Assembly (NCBI RefSeq): GCF_000974985.2
Contig: NZ_LAVA02000011.1
Coordinates: 124,001 to 188,000 of the forward strand
Direction: 5' to 3'
Length of the DNA: 64,000 nucleotides
DNA from: Streptomyces mangrovisoli
Lineage (GTDB): Bacteria > Actinomycetota > Actinomycetes > Streptomycetales > Streptomycetaceae
The stretch's first letter is position 1. The number at the start of each line of letters is the position of its first letter. This document shows positions 32,511 to 40,449 of the stretch, piece by piece. Position numbers and translations under genes: made by a program. Below the pieces are notes generated by a model that saw only the letters and a list, made by a program, of their open reading frames with translations, was not told where the DNA came from and made no database searches.

Positions 32511-33800
32511 TCAGTAGGGCGCCCGCTCCTGGAGGGCCGTGCGCCAAGCCGGTTCCGGGCTCTGCGGGGTGGGCTCCGGGCGGCGCCCGCCCCGGGCGAA
32601 GAAGTCCGCGAGGGGCAGGATCGCGGCGCCCACGGTGACCGCGTCGGGCCCGAGCCGGCCGAGCTCTATCGTCACCTTGTCCGCCGGATGGCGCAGCGCG
32701 TACGCCGTCGCGTGGCGCCGTACCGCGGGCAGGAAGCGGGAACCGAGCTGCAGGCCCGCCCAGCCGCCGATGAGGATGCGCTCGGGCTGGAAGAGGTTGA
32801 TGAGGTCGGAGAGGCCGGCGCCGAGGTACTCGGCGGTCTCCTCCAGGACGGCCAGCGCGACCGGGTCGGCGGCGGTGCCGTCGGTGGGGTAGGCGGCGGC
32901 CAGCATCGCGGTGAGCGCGGTCTCCTCGTCGGCGCCCTGCGGCGGACGTCCGCCCTCCTCGCGCCAGCGCTCCAGCAGGGACTCCGCGCCCGCGTACGCC
33001 TCCAGGCAGCCCAGCGCGCCGCAGCGGCAGCGGCGGCCGCGCACCCGCACGGTCAGATGCCCCCACTCGACGGCCCGCCCGTGCTCCACCTCCGGGGTGA
33101 CCAGGCAGGCGCCGACGCCGGAGCCGAAGAGCACGACGACGGCGTTGCGGGCGCCGCGGCCCGCGCCGAACCACATCTCGGCCTGGCCGAGCGTCTTGGC
33201 ACCGTTGTCGATGAAGTACGGCACGCTGTCCGGCAGCCGGGAGTCCGAGCGCAGCAGGGACTCCAGCGGGACCGCGCCCCAGCCGATGGTCTGGCCGTGC
33301 ACGACGGTGCCGCGGTCGGCGGTGTGCTCGACGATGCCGGGCACGCCCACGCCGACGCCGAGCAGCCGCTCGGCCGGGATGCGGGCGGCGGCCAGCACCT
33401 CGGCCATGCCGTCGCGGATATGGCCGGTGATGACGTCGACGTCGTAGCGCTGGTGCTCCAACGGGCGCTCGGCGCGGGCCAGTTCGGTCAGGGTGAGGTC
33501 GAACAGCTCGACCCGCACCCGGGTCTCGCCGACGTCCACGCCGATCATGTGGCCGCTGTGCGGTGCCACGCGCAGCAGGGTGCGCGGGCGCCCGCCGTCC
33601 GAGTCGACGCTGCCGGCCTCCTCGACCAGCCCGTCCGCGATCAGGTCGGCGACGACATTGCTCACCGAGCCGGAGCTCAGGCCCGTGGCCGGGCCCAGCT
33701 CGAACCGGCTGAGGGGTCCGTCGAAGTACAGCCGTTGCAGCACGGCCGTGCGATTGGCCCGCCTGAGGTCGCGTACCGTGCGCCCGTTCCGCCCCGCCAT
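32511..33800 (-). CDS. ROK-family transcriptional regulator
   Basis: A 429-residue protein (from MAGRNG). The winged helix-turn-helix is at about residues 10-70 ('LSRFELGPATGLSSGSVSNVVADLIADGLVEE'). The ROK sugar-kinase-like domain follows, with 'GVDVGETRVRVELFDL', the zinc motif 'CRCGALGCLEAYAG' and 'GHLTVRV'. Such regulators sense a sugar or sugar phosphate. No sugar genes are adjacent, so the regulon is unknown. A dyad 74 bp upstream may be its own operator. AAGGGAG precedes the ATG. Confidence 0.9.
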   Translation of the reverse strand: MAGRNGRTVRDLRRANRTAVLQRLYFDGPLSRFELGPATGLSSGSVSNVVADLIADGLVEEAGSVDSDGGRPRTLLRVAPHSGHMIGVDVGETRVRVELFDLTLTELARAERPLEHQRYDVDVITGHIRDGMAEVLAAARIPAERLLGVGVGVPGIVEHTADRGTVVHGQTIGWGAVPLESLLRSDSRLPDSVPYFIDNGAKTLGQAEMWFGAGRGARNAVVVLFGSGVGACLVTPEVEHGRAVEWGHLTVRVRGRRCRCGALGCLEAYAGAESLLERWREEGGRPPQGADEETALTAMLAAAYPTDGTAADPVALAVLEETAEYLGAGLSDLINLFQPERILIGGWAGLQLGSRFLPAVRRHATAYALRHPADKVTIELGRLGPDAVTVGAAILPLADFFARGGRRPEPTPQSPEPAWRTALQERAPY

Positions 33801-33873
33801 GTGGCTCCCTTCGAACCCTTTCCGACCTGCAACATACCTCTGCGGGCGGCTTCGGCGCGACATTCCTCCAACC

Positions 33874-33896
33874 CTTAGTTCACGTTATGAGCTAAG
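33874..33896. promoter_or_regulatory. candidate ROK operator
   Basis: CTTAG and CTAAG end a 23-bp imperfect inverted repeat with TTCA / TGAG inside. It lies 74 bp upstream of the ROK gene in an AT-richer stretch, as expected for autorepression. Confidence 0.5.
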
Positions 33897-34153
33897 TAGG
33901 TGGCGGCTATGAGGCCCGCGACCGGCCCACCGCGTGCGCCGGGCCGTCCGGCGCGGCGGCCGGCTGCGGCCACCCGCGTGGAACCGCGCCCGCGGAGCCC
34001 GCTCCCGGGAGTCCTCCACCATGCCCCGCCCTCCCCTGCCGCTCCGCCGCGCGGGAGCCTACCGGGTTGTTTTGGTGAAAGAGCCACTTCAAGTGATGTG
34101 CACGGGTATGACGTTGCTGACCGAATACGGGCCGGGCCGTCGAAGGGGAGCAG
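33897..34153 (+). promoter_or_regulatory. upstream region of the NACHT gene
   Basis: The last 100 bp are less GC-rich than the surroundings. CACTTCAAGTG at 34085-34095 is a perfect 11-bp palindrome about 60 bp before the ATG. No clear sigma-factor box was identified. GGGGAG near 34146 is the ribosome-binding site. Confidence 0.4.
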
Positions 34154-37100
34154 ATGGCGGGCAGGGCGTTACGACTCGTGCCGCGGGCGGGGCTGCTCGC
34201 GCTCGGCACCCTGGTGCCCGGCGCGGCGGGCATCACCTACCGCTCCGCGGTGGCCCGCCACCCGGTCCTCACCGTCGGGGCCCTGCTGGTCTGGGAGGCG
34301 CTGCTGCTCGGTGCCGCGTTCACGGGCAAGGTCTTCGGGGACCTGGAGAAGCGGTGGGTCGGGCGCACCGCGGAGGCCCTCGACCGGCGCCTGCTCTGGC
34401 GTGCCTCGCACCGCGTGTACCTGCGCCAACTGCGGGCCAACGTCCAGGACATGGAGACCGTGGGCATCGCCACACAGGGCGAGTTCGTGCTCCGGATGCG
34501 CCAGGTGTACGTCGACGTCGGCCTGACCCCGCAGACGCCGCACGCGGCCGCGCGGGAGCCGTATCTGGGCACGGTCCCCGGTGGTCGCACGGCGGCCGGC
34601 GCGGGGCGCAGACGCAGCCTGGAGTCCGTGCTGGGGGACGCCGAACAGGAGGGCGCCGCGCGGCTGTTCGCCCTGATCGGCGGACCCGGATCCGGCAAGA
34701 CGACGCTCGCCCGCGGCACGGCGCTGCGGCTGTGCGAGAGACAATGGCCTTCGCGGCGAGGGCGGTTGCCGGTCCTGCTGTACCTGCGCGACCACGCCAG
34801 GGCACTGCTCGCCGAAGACCCGCCGGGGCTGGGGGCGGTGGCGTGCCAGGCGACCTGGCTGCGCGAGAAGGTCCCCCCGGGCTGGCTGGAGCGGCAGCTC
34901 GAACGGGGCCGCTGCCTGGTCCTGTTGGACGGTCTCGACGAGGTCGCCGATCCGGCCGAGCGGGGCCGCGTGGTGGCGTGGGTGGAACAGCAGCGGGCCC
35001 GGCACCCCGAGAACATCTTCCTGGTGACCTCCCGGCCGCACGGCTACCAGTCGAAGCCGCTGACCGGCGCGGAGGTGCTCCAGGTGCAGCGCTTCACCCC
35101 GGAGCAGGTCGAACGGTTCCTGCACCAGTGGTCGTACGCCGTGGAGTGCCGGGCGCGGGCCGAGACCGGCCGTGAGGTGCGGGCGATCGCGGACCGTCAG
35201 GCGGCGGACCTGATGACCCGGCTGCGGACCCGGCCCGCGCTGTACGACCTCTCGGCGAACCCCCTGCTGCTGACGATGACGGCGAACGTGCACCGCTACC
35301 GCGGCGCGCTGCCGGGCAGCCGCGCGGAGCTGTACGCCGAGATGTGCGACGTACTGCTGCACCGGCGGGCGGAGGCGCGCGGGCTGAGCGACGCGACCGG
35401 TCTGGAGGGGCGGCACAAGCGGCACGTGGTGCAGCGGCTCGCGCTCGCGATGATGAAGGGCCGGGCCCGGGACTGGCCGCTGGCCAGGGCGGCTCGCGCG
35501 ATACAGACGGCGCTGCGGGAGGTGCCCGGCGCCGTGACCCCCGAGGTGTTCCTCGACGAGGCCCGAAAGAGCGGGCTGCTCGTGGAGCGGGAACAGGGCG
35601 TGTACGGCTTCGCCCACCTGACCCTTCAGGAGTACCTCGCGGCCGCCCAGTTGGGGACCTCCCGGACCGGGAAGCGGTCGCTGGCGGCGACCGTGGACGA
35701 CCCGTGGTGGCGGGAGACCATCCTGCTGTGGGCCGCCGACAACGACGCGACGGCGATCGTCGACGCCTGCTACCGGTCGGGCTCCATCCAGACCCTGGCG
35801 CTGGCCTTCGACTGCGTCGACCAGGCCAGGACCGTCGCGCCCGAGACCCGCGAGCGGCTGGAGTCCCTGCTGACACCGTCCGGCTCCGCCACGGACCCGG
35901 CCCTGCGGGCGCTCACGGCGGGCATCCTGGCGACCCGGTCGCTGCGGGAGGTCGTGACGCTGGACGAGAACACGGTGCTGTGCGCGAATCCGGTGTCCGC
36001 GACGCTGTACGAGCTGTTCGTCCGGACGGAGGAGGCGCGCGGCCTGCATCACCCGCCCGCCGCCCGGCGGACCTCGGACGGTGACGGACCCGCGGTGGGG
36101 ATGGAGGGCGAGGACGCGGAACGGTTCGTGGAGTGGCTTCGTGGGGTGACGGGCGACTCTTCCCATCGCCTGCCGACTACGGCGGAGTTGACGGGCTACG
36201 CCCATCCCGCCGCCGGGTCCCACACCGTGTGGACGAGCGACGACGGGGGCGTGCGGCTGCACCGAACCCCGGGGGTGGCCTGGCCGTACGCTGCCGACAG
36301 CAGCCTGGAGGTGCGGATCCCCGCCGAACTCGCGGAACACGACCTCTATCTGTGTCTGCTGAGCATGCAGCAGAGGTACCGCGTGGTGATCGGCGACTGG
36401 GCGCACGCCTTCTCGCGGGCCTTGGCCCCCGACCGGCCTTCCCCACCCGTGGCCCAGCTCGTACCCGTCGTCGCCCTGGCACGGGAACTCGCCCGCGCGC
36501 AGGAGTGGATCACCGACTCCAGGCCCCAGGACGCCACCTGGTCGGTCCTCGCGGATCGCATCGCCCGACTCCAGAAGTGCATGGGCCCCGACGTCGACTA
36601 CCTTCCCACCGTCCACCTCATGCAGGACGCCGGCGGCCCTCGGGACGCGTCCTTCCGGCTCAACCTGGAAGAGCTGCTGGACGACCACCTCGGACAGGTC
36701 GTCGTCGAGGCTCAAGAACTCGGGCTCGATCCGGCTGCCGACACATCGGTCGTGCAGCTGACCTCCGTGCTCACCGATTGCCTCGCGCAGATCCCTGCCC
36801 CCACCGAGTGGCAGTTCCTCCGACCGTCCGAGGAGTCGCGGTCACTCGTCCAGGCTCTGGTCATGAACGGCCTCGTGTCCGACGCCCCGGCTCCGAGATC
36901 CGCCTCCGAGCAGCTCGACTTCGCCCTCGATCTGGGCCTGCGCTACAGCCCCACACATATGCGCATCCTGCCCACGGCCCTCGATGCGCTGTTCGCCGGC
37001 TGGTCCCCTCCCGCCAAGCCCATGGACGTCCTGCCGGACCTCACCCGCGTCGCGGCACGAGCCCGTCAGGCTCACTCCGGGACGGGCCTTGTCCCCGTCC

Positions 37101-37417
37101 CCGAGAACGCTGCGGCGGCCTTGCGGGGCGCTCGTTACGCGATGCCGGGCACGTCCCGGCTGGGCCTCCTCATGGGCGACCTGACCGAGGTGCTCACCGA
37201 CCTGTCCGAGCGCCGCTCACCGATGGACCGGCGGTCCCTTGCGCTGGTCCGGTTCGCACTGATCGCGGCCTTGATCGAGATCCACGAGGAACAGCCGCTC
37301 GGCACGGCGGGCGTTCTCGTCCACATGGCGTTGCAGCACGTCGCCGCCCACCACCCCGTCACCGCGACACTGCCCCAGGCCAACCAGATCCTCCTGATCG
37401 CCCGCTCCGAACCCTAG
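34154..37417 (+). CDS. NACHT NTPase (NLR-like) with FGE/sulfatase-modifying-factor-like domain
   Basis: A 1087-residue STAND NTPase. Residues about 11-58 hold one or two membrane helices; about 85-125 is a short helical region seen at the N-terminus of streptomycete NACHT proteins. The NACHT module (about 170-500) shows Walker A GGPGSGKTT at 176-184, Walker B 'CLVLLDGLDEVAD' at 254-266, 'TSRPHGY' at 292-298, and the winged-helix motif 'FAHLTLQEYLAA' at 486-497. Residues about 605-697 resemble an FGE (SUMF1-type C-lectin-like) domain: 'NPVSATLYELFV', 'GEDAERFVEWLRGVTG', 'RLPTTAELTGYAHPA'. The final 380 residues are helical and unrecognised. Bacterial NACHT proteins include antiphage sensors; the FGE-like domain may be the ligand sensor. 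It is a single-gene unit here. Function is inference. Confidence 0.88.
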   Translation: MAGRALRLVPRAGLLALGTLVPGAAGITYRSAVARHPVLTVGALLVWEALLLGAAFTGKVFGDLEKRWVGRTAEALDRRLLWRASHRVYLRQLRANVQDMETVGIATQGEFVLRMRQVYVDVGLTPQTPHAAAREPYLGTVPGGRTAAGAGRRRSLESVLGDAEQEGAARLFALIGGPGSGKTTLARGTALRLCERQWPSRRGRLPVLLYLRDHARALLAEDPPGLGAVACQATWLREKVPPGWLERQLERGRCLVLLDGLDEVADPAERGRVVAWVEQQRARHPENIFLVTSRPHGYQSKPLTGAEVLQVQRFTPEQVERFLHQWSYAVECRARAETGREVRAIADRQAADLMTRLRTRPALYDLSANPLLLTMTANVHRYRGALPGSRAELYAEMCDVLLHRRAEARGLSDATGLEGRHKRHVVQRLALAMMKGRARDWPLARAARAIQTALREVPGAVTPEVFLDEARKSGLLVEREQGVYGFAHLTLQEYLAAAQLGTSRTGKRSLAATVDDPWWRETILLWAADNDATAIVDACYRSGSIQTLALAFDCVDQARTVAPETRERLESLLTPSGSATDPALRALTAGILATRSLREVVTLDENTVLCANPVSATLYELFVRTEEARGLHHPPAARRTSDGDGPAVGMEGEDAERFVEWLRGVTGDSSHRLPTTAELTGYAHPAAGSHTVWTSDDGGVRLHRTPGVAWPYAADSSLEVRIPAELAEHDLYLCLLSMQQRYRVVIGDWAHAFSRALAPDRPSPPVAQLVPVVALARELARAQEWITDSRPQDATWSVLADRIARLQKCMGPDVDYLPTVHLMQDAGGPRDASFRLNLEELLDDHLGQVVVEAQELGLDPAADTSVVQLTSVLTDCLAQIPAPTEWQFLRPSEESRSLVQALVMNGLVSDAPAPRSASEQLDFALDLGLRYSPTHMRILPTALDALFAGWSPPAKPMDVLPDLTRVAARARQAHSGTGLVPVPENAAAALRGARYAMPGTSRLGLLMGDLTEVLTDLSERRSPMDRRSLALVRFALIAALIEIHEEQPLGTAGVLVHMALQHVAAHHPVTATLPQANQILLIARSEP

Positions 37418-37438
37418 AACCCGCCCGGCAGGGCCCCG

Positions 37439-37864
37439 TCACCGGTTGGGATCCGCCCCGCTGATGTCCGACAGCACCGTGTGCTCCTCGTGCAGGGTCG
37501 CCAGGTCGCCGAGGCTGATCACGCCGACGGGGGCGCCGCCGTGTTCCACCACCGGCAGGCGCCGTACGGCGTACTGGCGCATCAACTCGACGGCGTGGTC
37601 GGTCGTGTCGTCCGGGGTCACCGTCACCACCGGCGGCCGGGTGCACAGCGAGCCGACCGGCGTGGTGTGCGGGTCGCGGCCCTCGGCGATGCCGCGGACC
37701 ACGATGTCCCGGTCGGTGAGGACGCCGAAGAGGTCGACGTCGTACGCCACCAGCACGTCGCCGACGTCGTGTTCGCGCATCACGCGTGCCGCCCGTTCCA
37801 GCGAGGTCATCGGCTCGACGGCCTCCGCGCCGGGGGTCATCACGTCACGTATCAGCCGGGTCAT
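37439..37864 (-). CDS. CBS-domain pair protein
   Basis: A 141-residue protein made of two CBS domains: 'TRLIRDVMTPGAEAVEPMTSLERAARVMREHDVGDVLV...GVLTDRDIVVRG' and 'VVTVTPDDTTDHAVELMRQYAVRRLPVVEHGGAPVGVISLGDLA'. Such small proteins bind adenosine nucleotides and act as energy or stress sensors. GGGAGGTG precedes the ATG. It follows the degenerate hydrolase gene by 69 bp, so the two may be cotranscribed. Confidence 0.92.
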   Translation of the reverse strand: MTRLIRDVMTPGAEAVEPMTSLERAARVMREHDVGDVLVAYDVDLFGVLTDRDIVVRGIAEGRDPHTTPVGSLCTRPPVVTVTPDDTTDHAVELMRQYAVRRLPVVEHGGAPVGVISLGDLATLHEEHTVLSDISGADPNR

Positions 37865-37933
37865 GGGGCACCTCCCGCATCGCAACCTTGGCTCTGTCCG
37901 GGTCCGGTCGGGTCCGGTTCGTCCGGTCACCGC

Positions 37934-38611
37934 TCAGGGCGACTCGCGCCCCGCGTCCAGGCGTTCGTCGCACCACCGGACGGTCATCGCCACCGCCCGG
38001 TTCACCACCTCCGGCTCGTCGAAGTGATGGGTGGCGCCGGGCACGACCTGCACGGCGTGCGGCGCGCCGAGGTGCTGCGCCGCGTCCTCGGTCAGCTTCT
38101 GCGCCTGCGGGTCCCGGTCGCCCGCGATCAGCAGCACCGGCACCCGCACCCGGCGCAGCGCCTCGGTCGCGAGGTCCGGGCGGCCGCCCCAGGTCACGGC
38201 GGTGAGCACCAGGTCGGGCAGTTCGGCGGCGGCCTCCAGCACGGCCGCGGCCTCGCTTCCGGCGCCGAGCAGGACGAGCGGCAGCGACCGTACGCCCGGC
38301 TGGATGTTCAGCCAGTCCACCCCGGCGACCGTGCGGCGGCCCAGCCGGTAGACGTCGAAGCGCTGTTCGCCGGCGGCCGTCAGGACGTCGTCGCGGTCCT
38401 CCCGCTCGCTGAGCAGATCGAGGGCGAGCGTCGCGAAGCCCGCGCCGTTGAGCTCGGCGGCCATGGCCCGGCTGCGCGCCCCGTGCCGGGTGTCGCTGAT
38501 TCCGTGCGCGCACAGGACGACCGCGCGCGCTCCGTCCGGGACGACGAGATCGCCGCCGAGCGTCACGTGGTCCGCGGGCACCGACACCATCTCGGAGATC
38601 ATGCGCTTCAC
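37934..38611 (-). CDS. alpha/beta hydrolase (dienelactone-hydrolase-like) with altered nucleophile elbow
   Basis: A 225-residue protein. 'VTLGGDLVVPDGARAVVLCAHGISDTRHGARSRAMAAELNGAGFATLALDLL' is the first half of the DLH-like fold usually fused to or found near phosphoribosyltransferases in actinobacteria; 'LLIAGDRDP' and 'GATHHFDEPEVVN' supply the acid and His. The nucleophile elbow, typically GASTGA in this family, reads GAGSEA, so the Ser position is Gly. It may be inactive as a hydrolase or use the shifted Ser. AGGTGAAG precedes the ATG. Confidence 0.8.
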   Translation of the reverse strand: MKRMISEMVSVPADHVTLGGDLVVPDGARAVVLCAHGISDTRHGARSRAMAAELNGAGFATLALDLLSEREDRDDVLTAAGEQRFDVYRLGRRTVAGVDWLNIQPGVRSLPLVLLGAGSEAAAVLEAAAELPDLVLTAVTWGGRPDLATEALRRVRVPVLLIAGDRDPQAQKLTEDAAQHLGAPHAVQVVPGATHHFDEPEVVNRAVAMTVRWCDERLDAGRESP

Positions 38612-38800
38612 CTGTTCCCTCGGGCTGGTCGGCCCGGTCCGGGTGGGCCCGGCCGGGCATCACGTCGGGACCGGGTACCCATTCGGGCGCGGAGTTCGCA
38701 CGATGTGTCGCGAGAGCTCCGGGCGAGGGCGGCTCGGACGGGACGGTACGGCGCGCACCTCCAAGTCTCTGCCGTACGCGTCGGACCGGCAAACGCCGGG

Positions 38801-38835
38801 GACGGCGCCGCCGGCGGCGGATCGGCGGCGCCGTC
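38801..38835 (-). terminator. terminator hairpin downstream of the DUF3626 gene
   Basis: Perfect 13-bp arms (38801-38813 and 38823-38835) with a 9-nt loop, 7 bp beyond the DUF3626 stop on the minus strand. Confidence 0.8.
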
Positions 38836-38842
38836 GACGCGG

Positions 38843-39775
38843 TCAGGACGTTTCGGACGACGGCGCGGCGCGGGCCGTGCCCGCCCCCTCGGGTGCGCCG
38901 AAGCGGGCCAGGGTGTGCCACACCTTCTTGAGGTCCTGGAGGTCGTGGCGTCCGGTCCGGGCGGCGTCACCGATGGCCCGTGGGTCGAGCAGGCCGTTCC
39001 GGGCGATCCGGGCGCCGAGGTCGGCGTACTCCTGACCGCGGTAGTCGCCATGGCGGCGCAGCGCGGCCACGGTGAGGCGGTAGCCGGGATGCCATTCGAC
39101 CGGGCAGGGCAGCGCGCGGGCCGCGGCCTCGACCTCGGTGCCGTGGTAGCAGGCGTCCAGGACGAGCGCCTCGACGTCCCGGGCCAGATCGACGCCGCCG
39201 TGCACCTGCGCCTCGATGTAGTCGTCGAGCGCGTCCCGCTCGTCGGACTCGGCGAGGTCGATCAGGGTCATGCCCGCCGCCACCCCGAAGTCGGTGGGCT
39301 CGGCCGCGCTGTCCGGGTAGCAGAAGGTGGTGCGGTGCAGCGGGCCGGGCGCGAGCCGGAAGTGGGCGGAGCCGAAGCGGGGCGCCGCGCCGACGACTTG
39401 GCGGCGGAAGTCGAGGGCGCCGTAGACCGGGCGCTCGACGGCGGGCGCGTCGTCGTAGGCCCCGCCGAAGATCCTGCTCTCCCAGCGCCAGCGGTCACCG
39501 CCCGGGCGCGCGGTGAGCCCGCCGTTGCTGGTGCCGGTCACGAACTGGGAGCGGTAGGCGCCGTCCCTGGCCAGCGCGTCGAGGATCGGCATCCCGCCGA
39601 TGAGGCGGTCGGGATGGAAGTTGAGCGTGAGGCGCAGGTCCTCGCCGACGGGCCGTCCGGCGGAGCGCGCCGCGACATGGGCGAGCGCGGCACGGGCCCG
39701 CCCTTCGAGCCCGCCATGAACCCGTCCGTCGAGCCCGGCGCGGGTCGGCCGAGGTCCTGCCTCCGGGAAAAACAA
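38843..39775 (-). CDS. DUF3626 protein
   Basis: A 310-residue soluble protein. 'LRLTLNFHPDRL', 'PILDALARDGAYRSQFVTGTSNGGLTA', 'GGDRWRWESRIFGGAYDD' and 'HFRLAPGPLHRTTFCYPDS' are typical blocks of DUF3626, a family of unknown function with conserved His, Arg and Glu that suggest an enzyme. The only start that leaves the N-terminus intact is TTG 39775, preceded by GGGAGGGGAG. It is divergent from the FBP gene, with overlapping dyads between them. Confidence 0.78.
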   Translation of the reverse strand: MFFPEAGPRPTRAGLDGRVHGGLEGRARAALAHVAARSAGRPVGEDLRLTLNFHPDRLIGGMPILDALARDGAYRSQFVTGTSNGGLTARPGGDRWRWESRIFGGAYDDAPAVERPVYGALDFRRQVVGAAPRFGSAHFRLAPGPLHRTTFCYPDSAAEPTDFGVAAGMTLIDLAESDERDALDDYIEAQVHGGVDLARDVEALVLDACYHGTEVEAAARALPCPVEWHPGYRLTVAALRRHGDYRGQEYADLGARIARNGLLDPRAIGDAARTGRHDLQDLKKVWHTLARFGAPEGAGTARAAPSSETS

Positions 39776-39793
39776 GTGGCTCCCCTCCCCCCA

Positions 39794-39820
39794 GGCTGCC
39801 TACCCTAGGCAGCAGCCTAG
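39794..39820. promoter_or_regulatory. nested inverted repeats between DUF3626 and FBP genes
   Basis: GCTGCCTA (39795-39802) pairs with TAGGCAGC (39806-39813), and CTAGGC (39805-39810) pairs with GCCTAG (39815-39820). The two dyads share TAGGC and are mutually exclusive as hairpins. They lie beside the DUF3626 start and 52 bp before the FBP start. Confidence 0.55.
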
Positions 39821-39871
39821 ACCTATTAGGTTTGGTTTTCCGGTCACCGTACGACGTCCAGGAGTCCCCCA

Positions 39872-40366
39872 ATGAAACCCCTCACCGAGCAGGACATCCG
39901 CGCCTCCTTCGTCAACTGTTCCAAGGGCGAGGCCAAGCGGTTGCCGGTGCCCAGGGATCTGGAGCAGCGGCCGTGGCCCGATCTCGACTTCCTGGGCTGG
40001 CGGGACTCCGGGGCCCCCGACCGCAGCTGTCTGGTGACCGAGCGGGAGGGCCGGACCGTCGGCGTCACGCTCCGCTTCCCGACCTCGCGGCGCGGCTTCC
40101 TGCACCGCAGCATGTGCTCGCTGTGCCTGACCACCCACCCGGGCGGCGGCGTCTCGCTGATGACGGCGCGCAAGGCGGGCACGGCGGGCCGCGAGGGCAA
40201 CTCGGTCGGCCTCTACATGTGCACGGACCTCGCCTGCTCCCTCTACGTACGGGGGAAGAAGATCCCCGAGTCCGGTCTGCGGATCGAGGAGAGCCTCACC
40301 GTGGAGGAGCAGATCGCCCGCACGACGGGCAACCTGTCCGCCTTCCTCGACAAGCTCTACGACTGA
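39872..40366 (+). CDS. FBP-domain (FusB-like, EF-G-binding) zinc protein
   Basis: A 164-residue protein. 'MKPLTEQDIRASFVNCSKGEAKRLPVPRDL' is the helical N-terminus and 'RSMCSLCLTTHPGGGVSLMTARKAG...MCTDLACSLYVRGKK' the treble-clef zinc finger with a C-x2-C and C-x4-C ligand set, as in the FBP/FusB family. FusB proteins bind elongation factor G and rescue it from fusidic acid; actinobacterial members are presumed to act on EF-G or stalled ribosomes. The role here is inferred from family only. Confidence 0.88.
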   Translation: MKPLTEQDIRASFVNCSKGEAKRLPVPRDLEQRPWPDLDFLGWRDSGAPDRSCLVTEREGRTVGVTLRFPTSRRGFLHRSMCSLCLTTHPGGGVSLMTARKAGTAGREGNSVGLYMCTDLACSLYVRGKKIPESGLRIEESLTVEEQIARTTGNLSAFLDKLYD

Positions 40367-40449
40367 TCGGGTTGCGCGGCTGATCGGACAGCCCCCGTCC
40401 TCGGTGAATGACCGTTCGTTGTGGCCGCCGAGGGGGAACAGAGCTAGAG

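Noticed and set aside
34154..37417. Diversity-generating retroelement target because of the FGE-like domain
   Set aside because: No reverse transcriptase or template repeat is present nearby, and the FGE-like domain is internal, not C-terminal.
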